Source: Toxoplasma gondii ME49 | Taxonomy: Eukaryota; Apicomplexa; Conoidasida; Eucoccidiorida; Sarcocystidae | Assembly: GCF_000006565.2 (NCBI RefSeq) | Contig: NC_031470.1 | Span: 808,954-872,953, forward strand | Direction: 5' to 3' | Length of the DNA stretch: 64,000 nucleotides | In this document: positions 37,771 through 49,609 of the stretch, one piece after another | How positions within the stretch are numbered: position 1 is the stretch's first letter | How the letters are laid out: each line of letters begins with the position of its first letter | Notes under the pieces: model-generated | The model's input: the letters and a program-made list of their open reading frames with translations, nothing else | What the model was told of the DNA's origin: nothing | Database searches by the model: none | Position numbers and translations under genes: made by a program

Positions 37771-38939
37771 CTCGGCAGAGAAACAAAGTTCTCAAGCTGG
37801 TAATAATTCTGAACAAAGCGTTTCGCAGAGACGCGGATGGAAAGAGAAACAGAAGGGAGAAAGAAGAAAGAGAAGCCGAAAAATTCTTGAAGGAAGAGTG
37901 AGGACAGAGAAGGAACAACGAACAGAAGCAAATCCAAAACTGGGGATGATCTGACAGTGCAAGAAGAACTTATCAACTTAGGAGGGACACTGGATGAAAG
38001 ACGCTAGAGGCTGAAGAAAATCCGAAATGCGCGTGTGAAGAAGCGCCTGGCGAAGATACGTAGATGCGAAAAAAATAGTGGGATATTATGAGGAAAAAAT
38101 CAGCGTAGAGCGGGACGAATGATATGGGGTAATTTAGGGGTCTCCAGAAGTCGCCGATAACATTTTGAGACAGATTGAAAAGACTATGCACAAAATGGAG
38201 AATAACACGCGAAGAATGGAGAAAACCAAAACAGACACGACACCCAAGGGTGTTTGAAATAAACCATGCAAGTCCTACCTGAGATAGGAGAAGCTCAGGT
38301 CGCTCCAGGACAGCGCTGTTAAACTCTAGCAGCATGCCTGGACAGAAAAAAGGTAAAAAGCCTGACGGACGTGTAGAAGTAAAAGACCCAGCTTCGAATT
38401 GCGCCACGGCATTCCTTAATATACTCAAATCGTTTCCCTATGTATAGGCCACCGACGCACTGATCCTAAGCCCCTAAAACAAGTTTTACAGATGCGCCCT
38501 CACAACGAAGCAAAAGAAACCAGACACGAGTTGTTTCTTTCAAGAATCAAAGAGCCACAGTAACCGACAACTCGAGCACAAACATTCGCGTGGCGAGAGA
38601 GGCACATGCAGAAGAGAGAGATGAAGACACCTGCAGAGAAAGACAGGCGTTCGCATTGACTCTGCGCCCTTATGTGACGGACATTGGTACAACTTAGATC
38701 GAAGGAACAGATACATTATAATACCTAGGGCACTGAAAATGACTCCAGTTACGAGATACAGACAACCAGGCTTCCTAACGTTGAACCGTCATAAAACGAA
38801 CGCAGTTTCTCAGGCATTAGAACCATCATGCTGGTACAGAGTGGAGGGTAAATTCAACGGATCCAAGTTCTACTGTGTTAGCAGAGCACTGTTAAGAGAG
38901 CCATAGCATCTCCCCCTGGTGAAACACGTGAAGTAAAAA
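37771..38939. other. A-rich intergenic region downstream of the minus-strand Abitram-like gene
   Basis: Plus-strand sequence is purine-rich, especially A-rich, consistent with the 3' UTR and terminator side of the minus-strand transcript. A 151-codon minus-strand frame at 37973-38428 begins with TTG and has no domain. Nothing else is supported. Confidence 0.4.
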
Positions 38940-39263
38940 CTACCATGAAAGAGAACTATCGGGGACCGTGACTGGCGGTCTCCACAACACGGTCCCGGGA
39001 GAGCGGCAACCAAGCAAAGAAAAGCAGAGTATCTCGTTTCGAGGGAAGTCGACGGACGACAAAGACGCTCCACGCGAGACACCACACGGCCCGAACGAAA
39101 TTATCGAATCACAGTCACCTGTCAAGCGAAAATAAACAAGAAAACCGACATAAGAGACCGGAGTTCAGACTGACGCGAAACCAACCCTCAACCTGAAAAA
39201 CTCAGAGGTCCACAAATGCCTCCAAGAGATAACACGGAAGGCAAACAAACGTTTCGAACTAAC

Positions 39264-40806
39264 CTCGAGTGCATGCGTAGACGGGAATTCTACGGGGGAT
39301 CCACTGCCACCGTCTGCCGTCGTCATCTGTCCCGGCATTAGCCTCTTCATTCTGTTTCGAATCCATTAGTGTGCTCTTTTCGTCTTCGCCTTCCTCGCGT
39401 GCTCGCTTCGTAACAGCGCTCTCCGCACAGCCAGGCAGCACGACGCTTTCAGCGAAACACCTCTTGCGCCTCCTTCCTCTTCCTCTCTTCTTCTGGCCTG
39501 TCCGGGTCTCTACTTCTTCGTGCGCTTCTTCTCGTTTCCGTGTTACGTTGTTTTCAAGGATCGGTGAGGCAGGGAAGACAGAAACGGTGTCGTCGCCCCT
39601 CGAGAACCCACCGACACCCAGCGGTTTGCTCTGTCCATCTTCAGAGGTTTTGGTGCTTCCTTCCCGGTTTTCCAGCCCCTTTGTAGACGCATGCAGAGCT
39701 GCTTCCTCGATTGCGTCTGTGCTCTCCCGCGCTGCTTCTGCGCCTGCAGTTTCAAGCGTTACACGGGCTGGGGCCTCGGTCTCACCTGGTCCCTCTGTCC
39801 TCGACTGCCTGTCCTCTGAGAACGGGATTTTCTCTTCAAAAGAAAGGACAGCGACGAGCGTGTCTGCCTGCAGGAAAAACGCGCCTTTCTTTCTCTTTCC
39901 ACTCACGCAGTTTCGGCTCACACCATCACGCAGTGTCAACCGCAAGCGTCTCCATCGCGAGTCTCTCCCGCCTAACTCGCAGGGCGACCAAGATTGAGAA
40001 GAAACGAGAGGAACGGAAGCCGAGCAAGGCGGAGATGGCGAACCTGAGGCATGAAGCTGTATCGGTGAGCCGCGCGTCTGGGCGCTCGCAGCGCATGCGC
40101 TCGAAGCAGAAAATAGACCCCTTGCCGAGAGACCTACAACCATAAGCCTGCGAGAGAAGCAGAGAGAAGCACCCGTGAATAGGTCGCAGAAGTTGCTACC
40201 AACACAGGAACGACGGACACGTATCCCTGAAGCTCGCTCTCGACATGTGTGGACTTTTGGTTGCAGTCAATTCCAGCCTATGTGATTGCTTTGCGAACTT
40301 TTTCTCACATGCAGGTATGAAACGCACACGGGTTCGACGCACTCTGAAACAAAGCCCGGAACTGTCTGCATAGGCACGCATCCCCTCACTCCAAATATTA
40401 ATAACACGATGAATCTAAATCCTTGCCCTCCCTCCGTCACTCTCTCTCTCTATAAATATATATACACGCATACACGTATCCGTATAAACAAACATAGATA
40501 CAGATAACTATAGATACACATATCTCTATCTCTTTTTGGATAGGCTCTGCTCTGAGCTATGCCTTGCATTTGCCCTTCGTCTATGAAGCAGACACTGTCC
40601 TGTTTGCAACGTTGTTGAGGTAAGAAAAGGTACCCGTTAAATTGCCGGAAGACGTAGTGCTCAGTGAGGGTGAGAGGGACGGAGGCGAGTGATCGGCTGT
40701 CCTCGCCTCCGCCGTCTGCATAGCGAGTAGACAGCCTGGTATGGGTTTCCTCTTTCTTCACTTGAAGATCGACAGGCGGGAACAAGTACCGTTTCTCCAC
40801 GTAGCC
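39264..40806 (-). CDS. Abitram/Simiate-like protein (FAM206A family) with a long acidic insert
   Basis: Two exons fit by phase: 40806-40634 (acceptor TTTAG, donor GTACCT) and 40147-39264 (acceptor CTCGCAG, donor GTTAGT). The joined sequence follows the order of Abitram proteins. VEKRYLFPPVDL stands for the family's VDRYFTRWYK-type start. EHYVFRQFNGLMVVGLS matches the EHCILQHSNRICVITLA region. VSRNCVSGKRKKGAFFL matches the KVSGKFKRGAQFL block, and RRIPVYACTRG corresponds to YTVSSCVRG. About 150 charged residues (ETEAPARV to DSKQNEEAN) separate the last two blocks, far longer than in animals. A phase-compatible last exon at 39118-38940 exists but does not show the expected family C-terminus; otherwise a stop follows directly after TRG. 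Animal Abitram is linked to nuclear actin and transcription; a role here is unknown. The true start is uncertain. Confidence 0.6.
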
Positions 40807-41061
40807 CTAAACGCAAGAAGAGCTCAACCTAGAGGCGATGAAACCTCACATATGCAATTCTTTATAGCACGCAGGTCCCCCGCGTGCATATACGTATATG
40901 TTTGGAGTAGAGATCCACATGTCCATATTCACATTCAGATCAAGGATACATTTGTAGATTCAGGTGAGTGTATGCAGTCAGAGTATACACCTACATCCAA
41001 TCCCAGCACGCGTCTGTACCTTCATGTCCGCATATGAAAGCGTCAAACCAAAAGAATCCAC

Positions 41062-41128
41062 TAATGGTGGTACTGGGAAATAGGCGATCGCGGTAGTTAT
41101 TGGTTCAACGACTTCCGAACCACCATTA
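41062..41128. repeat. Short inverted repeat, MITE-like
   Basis: TAATGGTGGT (41062-41071) is repeated inverted as ACCACCATTA (41119-41128) around a 47-base centre containing GCGATCGC. Flanks show a weaker inverted match (ACCAAAAGAATC against GAATTGGT). It lies between the two minus-strand coding segments. It may be a small fold-back element or chance. Confidence 0.35.
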
Positions 41129-41330
41129 TGAATTGGTGCGAAGAAGTTACCTTACTCGCTATACAAGACTGTACGCTTTACTTCGATCGATACCGAGTTA
41201 TACAACCATATATACGCCTCCGCGTCGAAGCCATGACAATGTGGGTCGAGGCACGTAGTCGAACAGGCGTAGACACAAGTCTGTGCGCAGATGTACGTGC
41301 CTGGAGTTTTTTTCTTTCTGTCCTCAAGTT

Positions 41331-42707
41331 TCAGTGTCCCGTTTCTGTCCCCGTTTCTCTCCATCTTTTGAAGCTTGCCTCCATCATTGTGTGAATTGTT
41401 GGGGCCCACACAGCAACTGGCTGTCCCGCGAGACGGGCGGAAGCCCCAGGGGTGATGGCGCCGATGGCCTCCATGCTTCGCCTGAGGGCGTCTGCTTCTT
41501 CAGCTGAGTCTTCGGTACCGTTTCTCAGAACGGGAAAAGCCACGCTTCCTGTCTCTGCGTTTTTCTCTGCTTCGTTGACTTTGGATTCTCCTTCAGGTAA
41601 AACGCAAACTTCCTCGGAAACGCGTCCACTCCCGGCACCGGGTTCGCCTGTCTCCACCTCCTCGCCCTGCCTCTCTGAACTGTGCTCGCTCCACAGAGAC
41701 CGCAAAACATCTGAGGCGGTGCATGCAGAGGCGCAAAGCTGCGAAAGAGACGCGACAACTCCGTCCGGATGCGAGTGCAGATACACCAGAGAAAACCGAA
41801 TTCGGGGCGCCGAGGTGACAAGGCCCTCCTTGTCCTGCGCACCACAGACACTCTTCAGAGGAAGGGCTCGGAGCGGATAACTCACAGAAGAGGAAACGCA
41901 AGCCAAAGAGGAGGAAAAGGAAGAAGAAGCTGGAGAAGACACGGCAGGAGAGGCAGAGAGATCGGAGAGTGGCTTACACGAGACAGTAGGGGTTGACTGC
42001 GGTGAAGACACAGAAACGGCTGGATCTGCTTCCGACACGTTGTCAACTGTATTCTGCAGACACGATGCTGCAAGTTGCGGAGATGTCGCGCCACGGGAAG
42101 CTTCCTGCTCTCCCTTCGGCAGACAACCCATCAATGGGGCGACGCTGGTGAGAAACTCCTTCCGGGTGTCGCCTCTTTGTGCCTCCAACGCACCCGAACC
42201 GGTCCCAGTCGGGTCCGTGACTTCAGCTCCGGGTTCAGAGGTAGGTACACCCGGCCGCTTTCGCGCATCTCGGCCCCACTCGGCGCAGTCACCTCGTTGA
42301 GCATGTTTTTTACTCCAAGGCTTTCCCATGGAAGTCTTTCCTCCACTCAGAAGGGGAGCGGAGCCCTTTCTCTTGGCACCGTGCGTCTCTTTCGCGCGCA
42401 GGTGCTGGTTGCTCGCATCTCCCATTTCGTGTCTGACGAAGAAACAGAGACAGTGCCCCTTTCCATCCCTTTCTCTGGAACCCTGCAGGCCGTTTGGCGA
42501 CCTTGAACCGGGAAAGTCTTGCTTACAGAAAAAGAGCTCTTCCCACTGATCACCAACCCCTGTCGAAGGCGGGGCTCCCGGCCCGGGGGCACAGAGGCTG
42601 TCTCTGTCCAAAAGAGAGCGTGCATCCGAAGAACGGGGGAGGGCGTTAAAAGTCGAGGTGGATGGAGAAGAGACCGACGAGGGCTCATTCAGAGACACGG
42701 CCTCCAT
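41331..42707 (-). CDS. Low-complexity disordered protein, or 5' exon of the Abitram-like gene
   Basis: The frame is open for 459 codons from the ATG at 42707 to a TGA at 41331. Composition is Ser/Ala/Pro/Glu-rich, with stretches such as SSPASSSFSSSLACVSSS, as in many disordered coccidian proteins. One more ordered segment reads RIRFSLVYLHSHPDGVVASL. No domain is recognised. It lies directly upstream of the Abitram-like exons on the same strand. A phase-0 junction (GGACAGCCA|GTTGCT to the acceptor at 40806) could join the two, but that donor is poor, so a separate gene ending at the TGA is equally possible. Confidence 0.5.
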   Translation of the reverse strand: MEAVSLNEPSSVSSPSTSTFNALPRSSDARSLLDRDSLCAPGPGAPPSTGVGDQWEELFFCKQDFPGSRSPNGLQGSRERDGKGHCLCFFVRHEMGDASNQHLRAKETHGAKRKGSAPLLSGGKTSMGKPWSKKHAQRGDCAEWGRDARKRPGVPTSEPGAEVTDPTGTGSGALEAQRGDTRKEFLTSVAPLMGCLPKGEQEASRGATSPQLAASCLQNTVDNVSEADPAVSVSSPQSTPTVSCKPLSDLSASPAVSSPASSSFSSSLACVSSSVSYPLRALPLKSVCGAQDKEGLVTSAPRIRFSLVYLHSHPDGVVASLSQLCASACTASDVLRSLWSEHSSERQGEEVETGEPGAGSGRVSEEVCVLPEGESKVNEAEKNAETGSVAFPVLRNGTEDSAEEADALRRSMEAIGAITPGASARLAGQPVAVWAPTIHTMMEASFKRWRETGTETGH

Positions 42708-44030
42708 CTTCACGCACTCGCATAAGAAAACAGATCCTGAGTCGTTTTCTCTCCCTTCCGTCTTCTGTTTTTCGGCTGCCTACCCTCTCGTATGTTTTTC
42801 GTTGCCACTCTCTCCCTCGTCCCTAGACTTCCTTCATCTTTGACTCCCCGTCTCTTTGCTTCTGTCTGTCGACGGAAACTAGTCACTCCACTCACGCTCT
42901 CCTCGTCTACGGCCTTTTGACTCTCCTCTGTCTCTGGAAGGATCACTTCACGCTCCAGTTCTCAGTTTTGCCGCTGCACGTCACTGTCGATGTGTTGCTG
43001 TTCGCTCCTCGGTGGAGAAAGGCGGGCACTTGACTGGGCGCTTTCTCTCTTTGTACATTCGAGTGTTCTTTTCAGACAACTCCTTTGAGCGTGACGGCCC
43101 CATTTGCAGCCGAGGCCGCACAGCGCAGAGAGAAGAAGGGGGGAGGAGACACAGCGAGACGACAAGAAGGGCAGCGGGACAAGGGAGAAAACAGAGAAAA
43201 GGGCGAGAGAGTCTCCACCGTGAACGCGTAGATGATAGAAGACAAACGGACAACGTGAAAGGAGGCGGAACAGCAGGGTGAACCGTCAGAAACGGAGGAG
43301 GAAGACACCCAAGAAGAAATCGTTTATTCACGTGGACGCGGAGAGACAAGTAGAGGGTTTAGAGAAAGGAAAGTGGATATCGGCGTAGCTGTCGGCACAT
43401 GCAACTCGTGCATTTGGGCCAGCGAAAAGCATCTGCAAGCGTCCCTGCTCGCAGAAAAAAGACGAAAAGTGGACTGCGCGCAAACAGGGGAGAGACGCAA
43501 GTACGCATCTAACTGCAGCGTCAGAGACAATGAGGGTCTTCTGTTCTATCGCAGTTTCCTCGAGATATACCGCTGAACGTGCTGGGCATGCGTCGGCAAA
43601 AGCTCTTGCATGCAGTTTCGGGAAAAAACGTGCATCCAGCGGAAAATTATTCCGAATGAAGGATATTACCCGGCAACACTTGAGTCTGCTACCGCACGCC
43701 GTTTCCTTTTTTTGCCTCTTTTCTCCATTTCAGCGCGTTTTCCACTCATTTTCCTGGATAGCTCCGAGTTCGCCGCCAGTGGACACGGCTCCGGCGGGTG
43801 TGCGGGTTGAGTAACTTGCCTATGTCATTTCTACAGAGCGGGACCGCGTTTCCAGACACTCCTTTCCGGACCACGGCCTCCACCGACGACACCGAGTTCA
43901 CTTCGTGATGGGAATTCCGACAGCTTAGCACCGAGTGCTTCTCCGGGGGGGTGTTCTTTTTTGATCAAGGCGATGCGTTGCAGGTTTGTGTCAGAAGTTC
44001 CGGAAATGCTCGCAGAGGAAAAACGATGAA
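42708..44030. promoter_or_regulatory. Shared divergent promoter region
   Basis: About 1.3 kb separates the minus-strand ATG at 42707 from the plus-strand ATG at 44031, so both genes probably start from this interval. It contains TGCATGCA at 43607-43614, the documented Toxoplasma promoter word, about 420 bases before the plus-strand start. The part nearest the minus-strand gene is pyrimidine-rich on the plus strand. No protein-coding gene is supported inside. Confidence 0.45.
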
Positions 44031-47000
44031 ATGCCTTCCTTTACACATTTTAGTGCGCTGCAAGGAGCACTGGGAGGTTTAGGGCGTGCCCAGGTGGTTT
44101 TTTGTAGAAACGCGAAGAGCTCCTTCGCTATCGCGCGGGTTTCTTCGTGTGCCACCATTATGGTCAGCAGCCAGCGACGCAAGGCTTCAGATGCTCGTCC
44201 CAGTCCATCCTCTCCGCAGAGTTTCTCCCCTGGCGCGTTCGCCTTTCCATTTCCGTTAAGGCTTCCAGCATGCTGCGAACATTTCAGGCCGAGTTTCTCG
44301 GATGCTTGCGCTGGGACGGCGAGACAAAACGGATCTGCCAGCGCACGCTCCTCGGCTGCGGTCTCTGTTGTACATACACCTTACGGGTGTGACATCCGAC
44401 GGTTCGGCTTTTCGATACTTCACCGAGACTTCCGTGGAAGACTAAGATTTTTCGCCTGTGACACGAAGTGCGCGACTCAGTGGCCGCTGCCACGAGACCC
44501 CCGCGAGATGCACTTCACGAGTGCGTACTCCCTGAGGGTACGTGCGGTCCACATTTTCCCTCCCAAGCCTTTTCGACGGAACACTCAACATTCCGACTCA
44601 GTGGAACTTGCTCGACCTCCTCCCCATTTACCGACCCCGAACGCGCTGATTTCTCCGCACCGTCTAGGTCTGCCGCCGTCAGCGTCGTCTGCGGCCGATA
44701 GCCGTTCTGTTCTAGCTGACGAGTTTGATGCTGCCGTCTCAGCTAAGGGGGAAACGGGACAGAGGCAGGATGTTGTTGTCTCAGAGGGCGACACCAGAGG
44801 GAAAATCGAAGCGGTGTACAAGCGGGTTTTGAAGATGCACAACACACGACGGTGGTTCCACCACCAAATCTGGACAGCAATGACGCAGCGAAACTGGACC
44901 TTCGTCGACGCTCTTTTCACGCAGTTCCTGTAAGGCGGGCAAGTGGGTACCCCAACCGCGTGAACTGTATGTCCCGTGTGAGACAACTCTTACACAAGTT
45001 TTCGAGTAGCTGCTGTCGGGGACAGAGTGAGGGGAAAGTACTTCTGAGAGCGGAGGAGCAACTGGCGACGCTCGATCACATCAGAGATACGCAGAAGCCG
45101 AGTCTCACCGAGTAGTGTAGTGAGGATGTTTTTCTTGGGGCAACCGTCCTGAGTAGATTACGGCAGACACGATAATCCGATTTTCAGACTCTGGAACCAA
45201 GGAACTCCACCAGATGGCTCCGCGTCGAGTATCTGCAGTCTAGGCTATGAAATGTGCACAAATGACCACTGTGCATCATATAGAGGGTTCGAAACACGAA
45301 GTCATGTCTAACCTGAACGGTATTTTCTAGCATAGTGTCTTGTTTCTGGCCACTCACATTTTTGCATCTGACGCACTGTGTGCGACGATAGGTGCAGCTG
45401 GGTATTTAGTCTAGATGCAGAAGCTCAGATACTCGTTTGTCTTTAGTCACACCGCGTATGTTCGAATCTCCACTAACGGTCGCTTATAAATATAGTGGAT
45501 GCCGTCATATTGAAGTGATTCACAAACGCATATACGGGAATTCGGTCTTTTGGGAAACCTTTGCATGTGTGTTTTTCTGAGCAAATTACGTGAATATCTT
45601 TGTCATCTTACGACAAGGCGTTCAGCTGGTTCTGCTTGCACAACGACTAGCCATACTCTTTTGCGCTTTGAGCTCTGGACCCAAGGCAACCGATTAGGGA
45701 CTTGATGGTCTGTTTTTTTGGCTAATAGCTGATTGTTGTTCTGTTCACTGTGCGTACGCAGGCAATGTGGATTCTACTACGACGAGGTCACGTACACTTT
45801 GAAACTATTTTATTTTCTTCTGTCTCACCGCACTCCGTCCGAAAATGTGAGAGGGATTTGAGGAAGGTGGATTCTCAGCTTTTTTCCCACAGTTTTTCTC
45901 TACTCTTCAGTCTATTTGTCGTTTGTTCCTCGCTTCTTGCTCTTGTTCTCATCTGCGTGCTTCCCATTCATTTTTTCCTTCTAGGAAAACAAAGTTTTCG
46001 GCAGTTTTCCTGATTCAGTCAAGCGCCTTCTTGGGTCCCTTCTCCTCGCATCCACTCTCGGCTTACATACCCTGCTCCTCCTCTTGCCGATAGGTTTACT
46101 CTTGCTGCTCGTCTCTTCTTGCTTTCGCCCAAGTCTCGAATCGCTTCCTGTCTCCTCGTTTCCGTATCTGTTTTGTCGCACTCTCTTGTGTCGACTCTCG
46201 CTGGCACCTCACACCCAGGACTACAAATCGTTTCTCTCAGTCACTTTGCAGTTGGCTTCAACCGGAAACGTTCTGTTTTTATCCTCAACAGGCCATGCTC
46301 GTTTTGGAGGAAATGAAGGTGGCAAAAATGCACCCAGCTATCGTCCGCATGAACGAGGTGCGTTGCAGTCTGTTCGTCTTCCTCCTTTCCAGTTGTTCTC
46401 GTTCGTAGTCGTTATGTAAATCCACTCTTGCCAAGAAGCGTGCTTCTAAAAAACCGTGGAATCGTAAGTGTTCTGAGACTCCTCGAAAGATACGGCGGCG
46501 CTGGAGTCCGCCGCTGTCTGCCACGATTCCAGAATGAAGATAAAAATCAAACCATGCCTTTAGAGATACGTGCATGTCAGCTGCAAAAGCACGCGCCAGA
46601 TACTTGTAAACTCGTGTTTTGAGAGAGTGACAGATTCGAGTTTGATGAAAAATCGTTTAGACCCACAAAAATCGACAGTGACCTCCCTTGTTTCTGTTTC
46701 AGGGTCTTCTTCTCTCATACTTCGAGCTCGGCGAAATTTTTTGTCTTCCACCTGCCGCTGTGTGCCAAAATCTTTGCCGCGTTACGTGGCAGGCTGCCGT
46801 CAAGTGAGCCTACAGAGGGAGGAATTATTTTAGAAATAAACAGAAAAAAACGAGAGACAGAGCGAGCAAACACGAGACACACAGACGTCAGAAAGGGGAG
46901 AGAGGAAAAACACAGAGGATGATCCACAGAGGCGTGTCTTCATGTATTTATTTGAAGAACATAAATCGTGCTAAATGACCCGGAGCCTAACTTCACAGAA

Positions 47001-48428
47001 GAGACATACTGTACCCGAAAGCGTAACAAATCGGCTTCTCTCATGTAGTGCAACTGTACAAATATTAGTTGTCACCAGTTTCCATGTTTTTCATGCCGAT
47101 GAACCTTCCTCTGCAGTAGCCTACAAAACAGGGGGTAAAGGGTCTGCTCACTGTTTTGTCTCTTTAGTGCATGTGCGTACATCAACTGTAGACGTTCGTG
47201 TGGCATGGATGTCGCCAAACATTGAACGCTTCGATCAAGCGGACTGCATGCATCAGGTAGCTTGCATTGATCGATAGTGATACCGAATCTTGAATTCACA
47301 AAAAGGGTGGTTGTTCGCGCATAAGCTGGCAGTCTTCTCTGTGGACACGAAAATATATGGCCGGTATGTTTCAAGTCGGCTCTGAGACATGAGGGTTCTG
47401 GGTTTATGTCTGTGGGTTGTTCGCGCTGCAGGCTTCAGCGCCAGCGCAAGCATCGGCTGAAGCGGTACCTGGAAGCGTTGCCGCCAAATGTTCTCTTGAG
47501 TCTTACCCAGACGGTGGGTTTTAAAAAACTTTGCCATTACCGGATATTGCTCTTTACCGAAGAAAGTGGTGTGTGGGAACGAACCATCCTTCCTGGGATA
47601 CATTGCAGTCATGTTGCTGGAGGTGTTTTCCTGCGGTCCTTTCTTCAGGGTGTGTGTAGCTCTGTAGTCGCATAATTACCATTATACTGGGTAATCTTGA
47701 GTAAATGCAAAGGTGCATTGTGTAAGTTCATCTCTGCACCATTTACAAAAACGCGGAAAGTTAACAGGACTCGTGCACTGGCACAAATATGTAGGCGCAT
47801 CTGTGCGTAGCGTTTGAACCGGGAGCTCCGGAATGTTGAAGCTAAGTTCTTGTGACACGTCTGTGCATTCCACGTGCTCCGGAGACAGTAGAGAGAATTC
47901 TCAAAGTGAAGGAGGGCTTCTTAAGGGCATGTACTCATGCGCTGAACGCGAATTATGATTGCTAAGACTTTGAAAACGCTTCGTTAGGGATAAAAGTCTC
48001 CTCTTGTAGAAGGTGAATGCTGCGTACAGGACGTGGCAAAGTTGCTTTCCAAGAATGAAGAAGAACTGCTGCTCCTGCCTGCCTCCTGTGGGCCAGTGGG
48101 GGAGGTAGACCTGCTTCTCGAATGCAGCGACGAAGAAGACGAGGAGCATGTGGAGATCGACGACTTCGGTGCTCTACCAGGTTTGTACGAAGCAGGTCAA
48201 AGTCTGCTTCCTTCCTTTTCAGTGGGACCGGCAAGTTTCCGGCCTAGTCCGATTTTCCAACAAGGCGGGGACGATCGTCACCCCGCGGGTCATGGGCAAA
48301 TCAAGGAATCACCATCTTCTATTCTAAGTGCTTCCCCCCTTTCTTGTGACCACACAGTGTCTTCTGAGTCCGAGCACCGTGGCTGTGGCAGACGGAAGCG
48401 AGGCCGAAATAGGCAGATACCTACTTGA
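44031..48428 (+). CDS. PPR-like helical-repeat protein, probably mitochondrial
   Basis: Six exons agree in phase: 44031-44929, 45762-45846, 46292-46357, 46703-46803, 47432-47513 and 48030-48428, giving 543 residues. The N-terminal ~90 residues are Ser/Ala/Arg-rich and poor in acids (from MPSFTHFSALQGAL), resembling a mitochondrial presequence. The segment spanning exons 1-4 has the helix-turn-helix pattern of pentatricopeptide repeats: FVDALFTQFLQCGFYYDEVT, then LKLFYFLLSHR, then AMLVLEEMKVAKMHPAIVRM, then GLLLSYFELGE. The central ELLEEMK..G..P motif of PPRs is recognisable in LEEMKVAKMHP. A basic helix (LQRQRKHRLKRYLE) and an acidic stretch (CSDEEDEEHVEIDD) follow. Such proteins bind organellar RNA or sit in coccidian mitoribosomes. 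Only about two repeats are clear, so other helical folds remain possible. The last exon could end earlier at a donor near 48180. Confidence 0.65.
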
Positions 48429-49609
48429 CACGTTCAGCAGGAACTGTCTGGGACTGACGGCTGCATCCATTCATGTGCAGACCCGTTTCGTTTTAAGCGT
48501 TGGCATCCACATCCCTTCTATGTCAGCCTTGCGGCTGTAGAAGCGCCTGATTCGGAGGCGAAAGCGAATTCGTCTCCTCACAGAAGCGGGATGGCTCCAG
48601 TGCAGCTCCCGACTACACCATGGTGGTTTGCGAGAAAACAAACGAAGAATGCTGCTATGTGCAACGTTGGCGGATGAATTCATGGAATGTGGATGACGTC
48701 CGTATTTCCGGATTAAACTGATAGAATTCACTCGTCTGCGTCGGTGAGTATGGCAGTCCCCGTGTATCTGTGTAACCTTCAGATGATGTTAGCTTGGACC
48801 CCCCAGCCAGCAACCCTAGCCGCGGTATTACGACAAAGTCACCAATCTACTGAAGATCTGATTATCTGTGTATAGTTCAGCAGGCGAATACGAGTTGCTG
48901 CCGCAATCCGAGCTCTGCTGGACCGCGAGCGCCTCATACGGCATACCGAAGTCCATACTTGTTTTTCGCGAGACACTGTTAAGCTTAAACTGCCTCAGAT
49001 GCGTAACGTGGGAGAGTCAGCTGATCAAGGTGTTCGCAAGTGGCATCGATAATTGGACAGTTTCAATGACTGAGATGGTCAAGCTGGCTTATGCAGTCTC
49101 GCGTCACTCCTCGCACTACTACGATTGTACCAGCATAGATGCAAACACATGCGCTGAAGGGCTCATAAATTTACGTGGTCATCCCGTGCAGCCTAATTCT
49201 GAACACCGCGTTGTCACCTGGACTCTCGCGCATACGCCAGCGTTCAAACAGCAAGTTAACAGGCGTGAATTACATTCTACTCCGTGATACTGGGGATACC
49301 AAGCATGATGCGACATCAACGATTTCACCTCCGGTTCCCCCAATGAAAAAACAATGGCTCATTACTTCTTCGTCACATGGATGGTAGTTCCGAAAAAACT
49401 GCTGGGTGCATTTGTGCAACCCTGCTTTGCTTGGCCCTTCGGAGACACCTCACGGAAAACTCAATGGGCTCGTTGCTGCCTCTTACTTTTCCTTCTTCGC
49501 TGCCACAAGCTCGCATCCGGAAGCAAGAACATGTGCTCTCGCCCCAACCTATGCTCTCACCCCCGAAAAAACACACGCCGCGCTTTTCTCTGCCACCTTC
49601 CGAAACCCA
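48429..49609. other. Intergenic region between convergent genes
   Basis: The PPR-like gene ends here from the left and the minus-strand pseudokinase ends here from the right, so both 3' UTRs should lie inside. A 139-codon plus-strand frame at 48868-49287 has no recognisable feature. The plus strand becomes pyrimidine-rich toward 49600. No RNA gene is seen. Confidence 0.45.

Noticed and set aside
37973..38428. 151-codon minus-strand ORF rich in Phe and Ser
   Set aside because: It starts with TTG, lies in A-rich (minus-strand T-rich) 3' flank, and the hydrophobic look comes from base composition.
42981..43349. Minus-strand 122-codon ORF
   Set aside because: It is pyrimidine-driven Pro/Ser/Leu composition in the divergent promoter, with no domain and no splice support.
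48868..49287. 139-codon plus-strand ORF
   Set aside because: It begins without a clear ATG context, shows no domain, and lies between convergent 3' ends.
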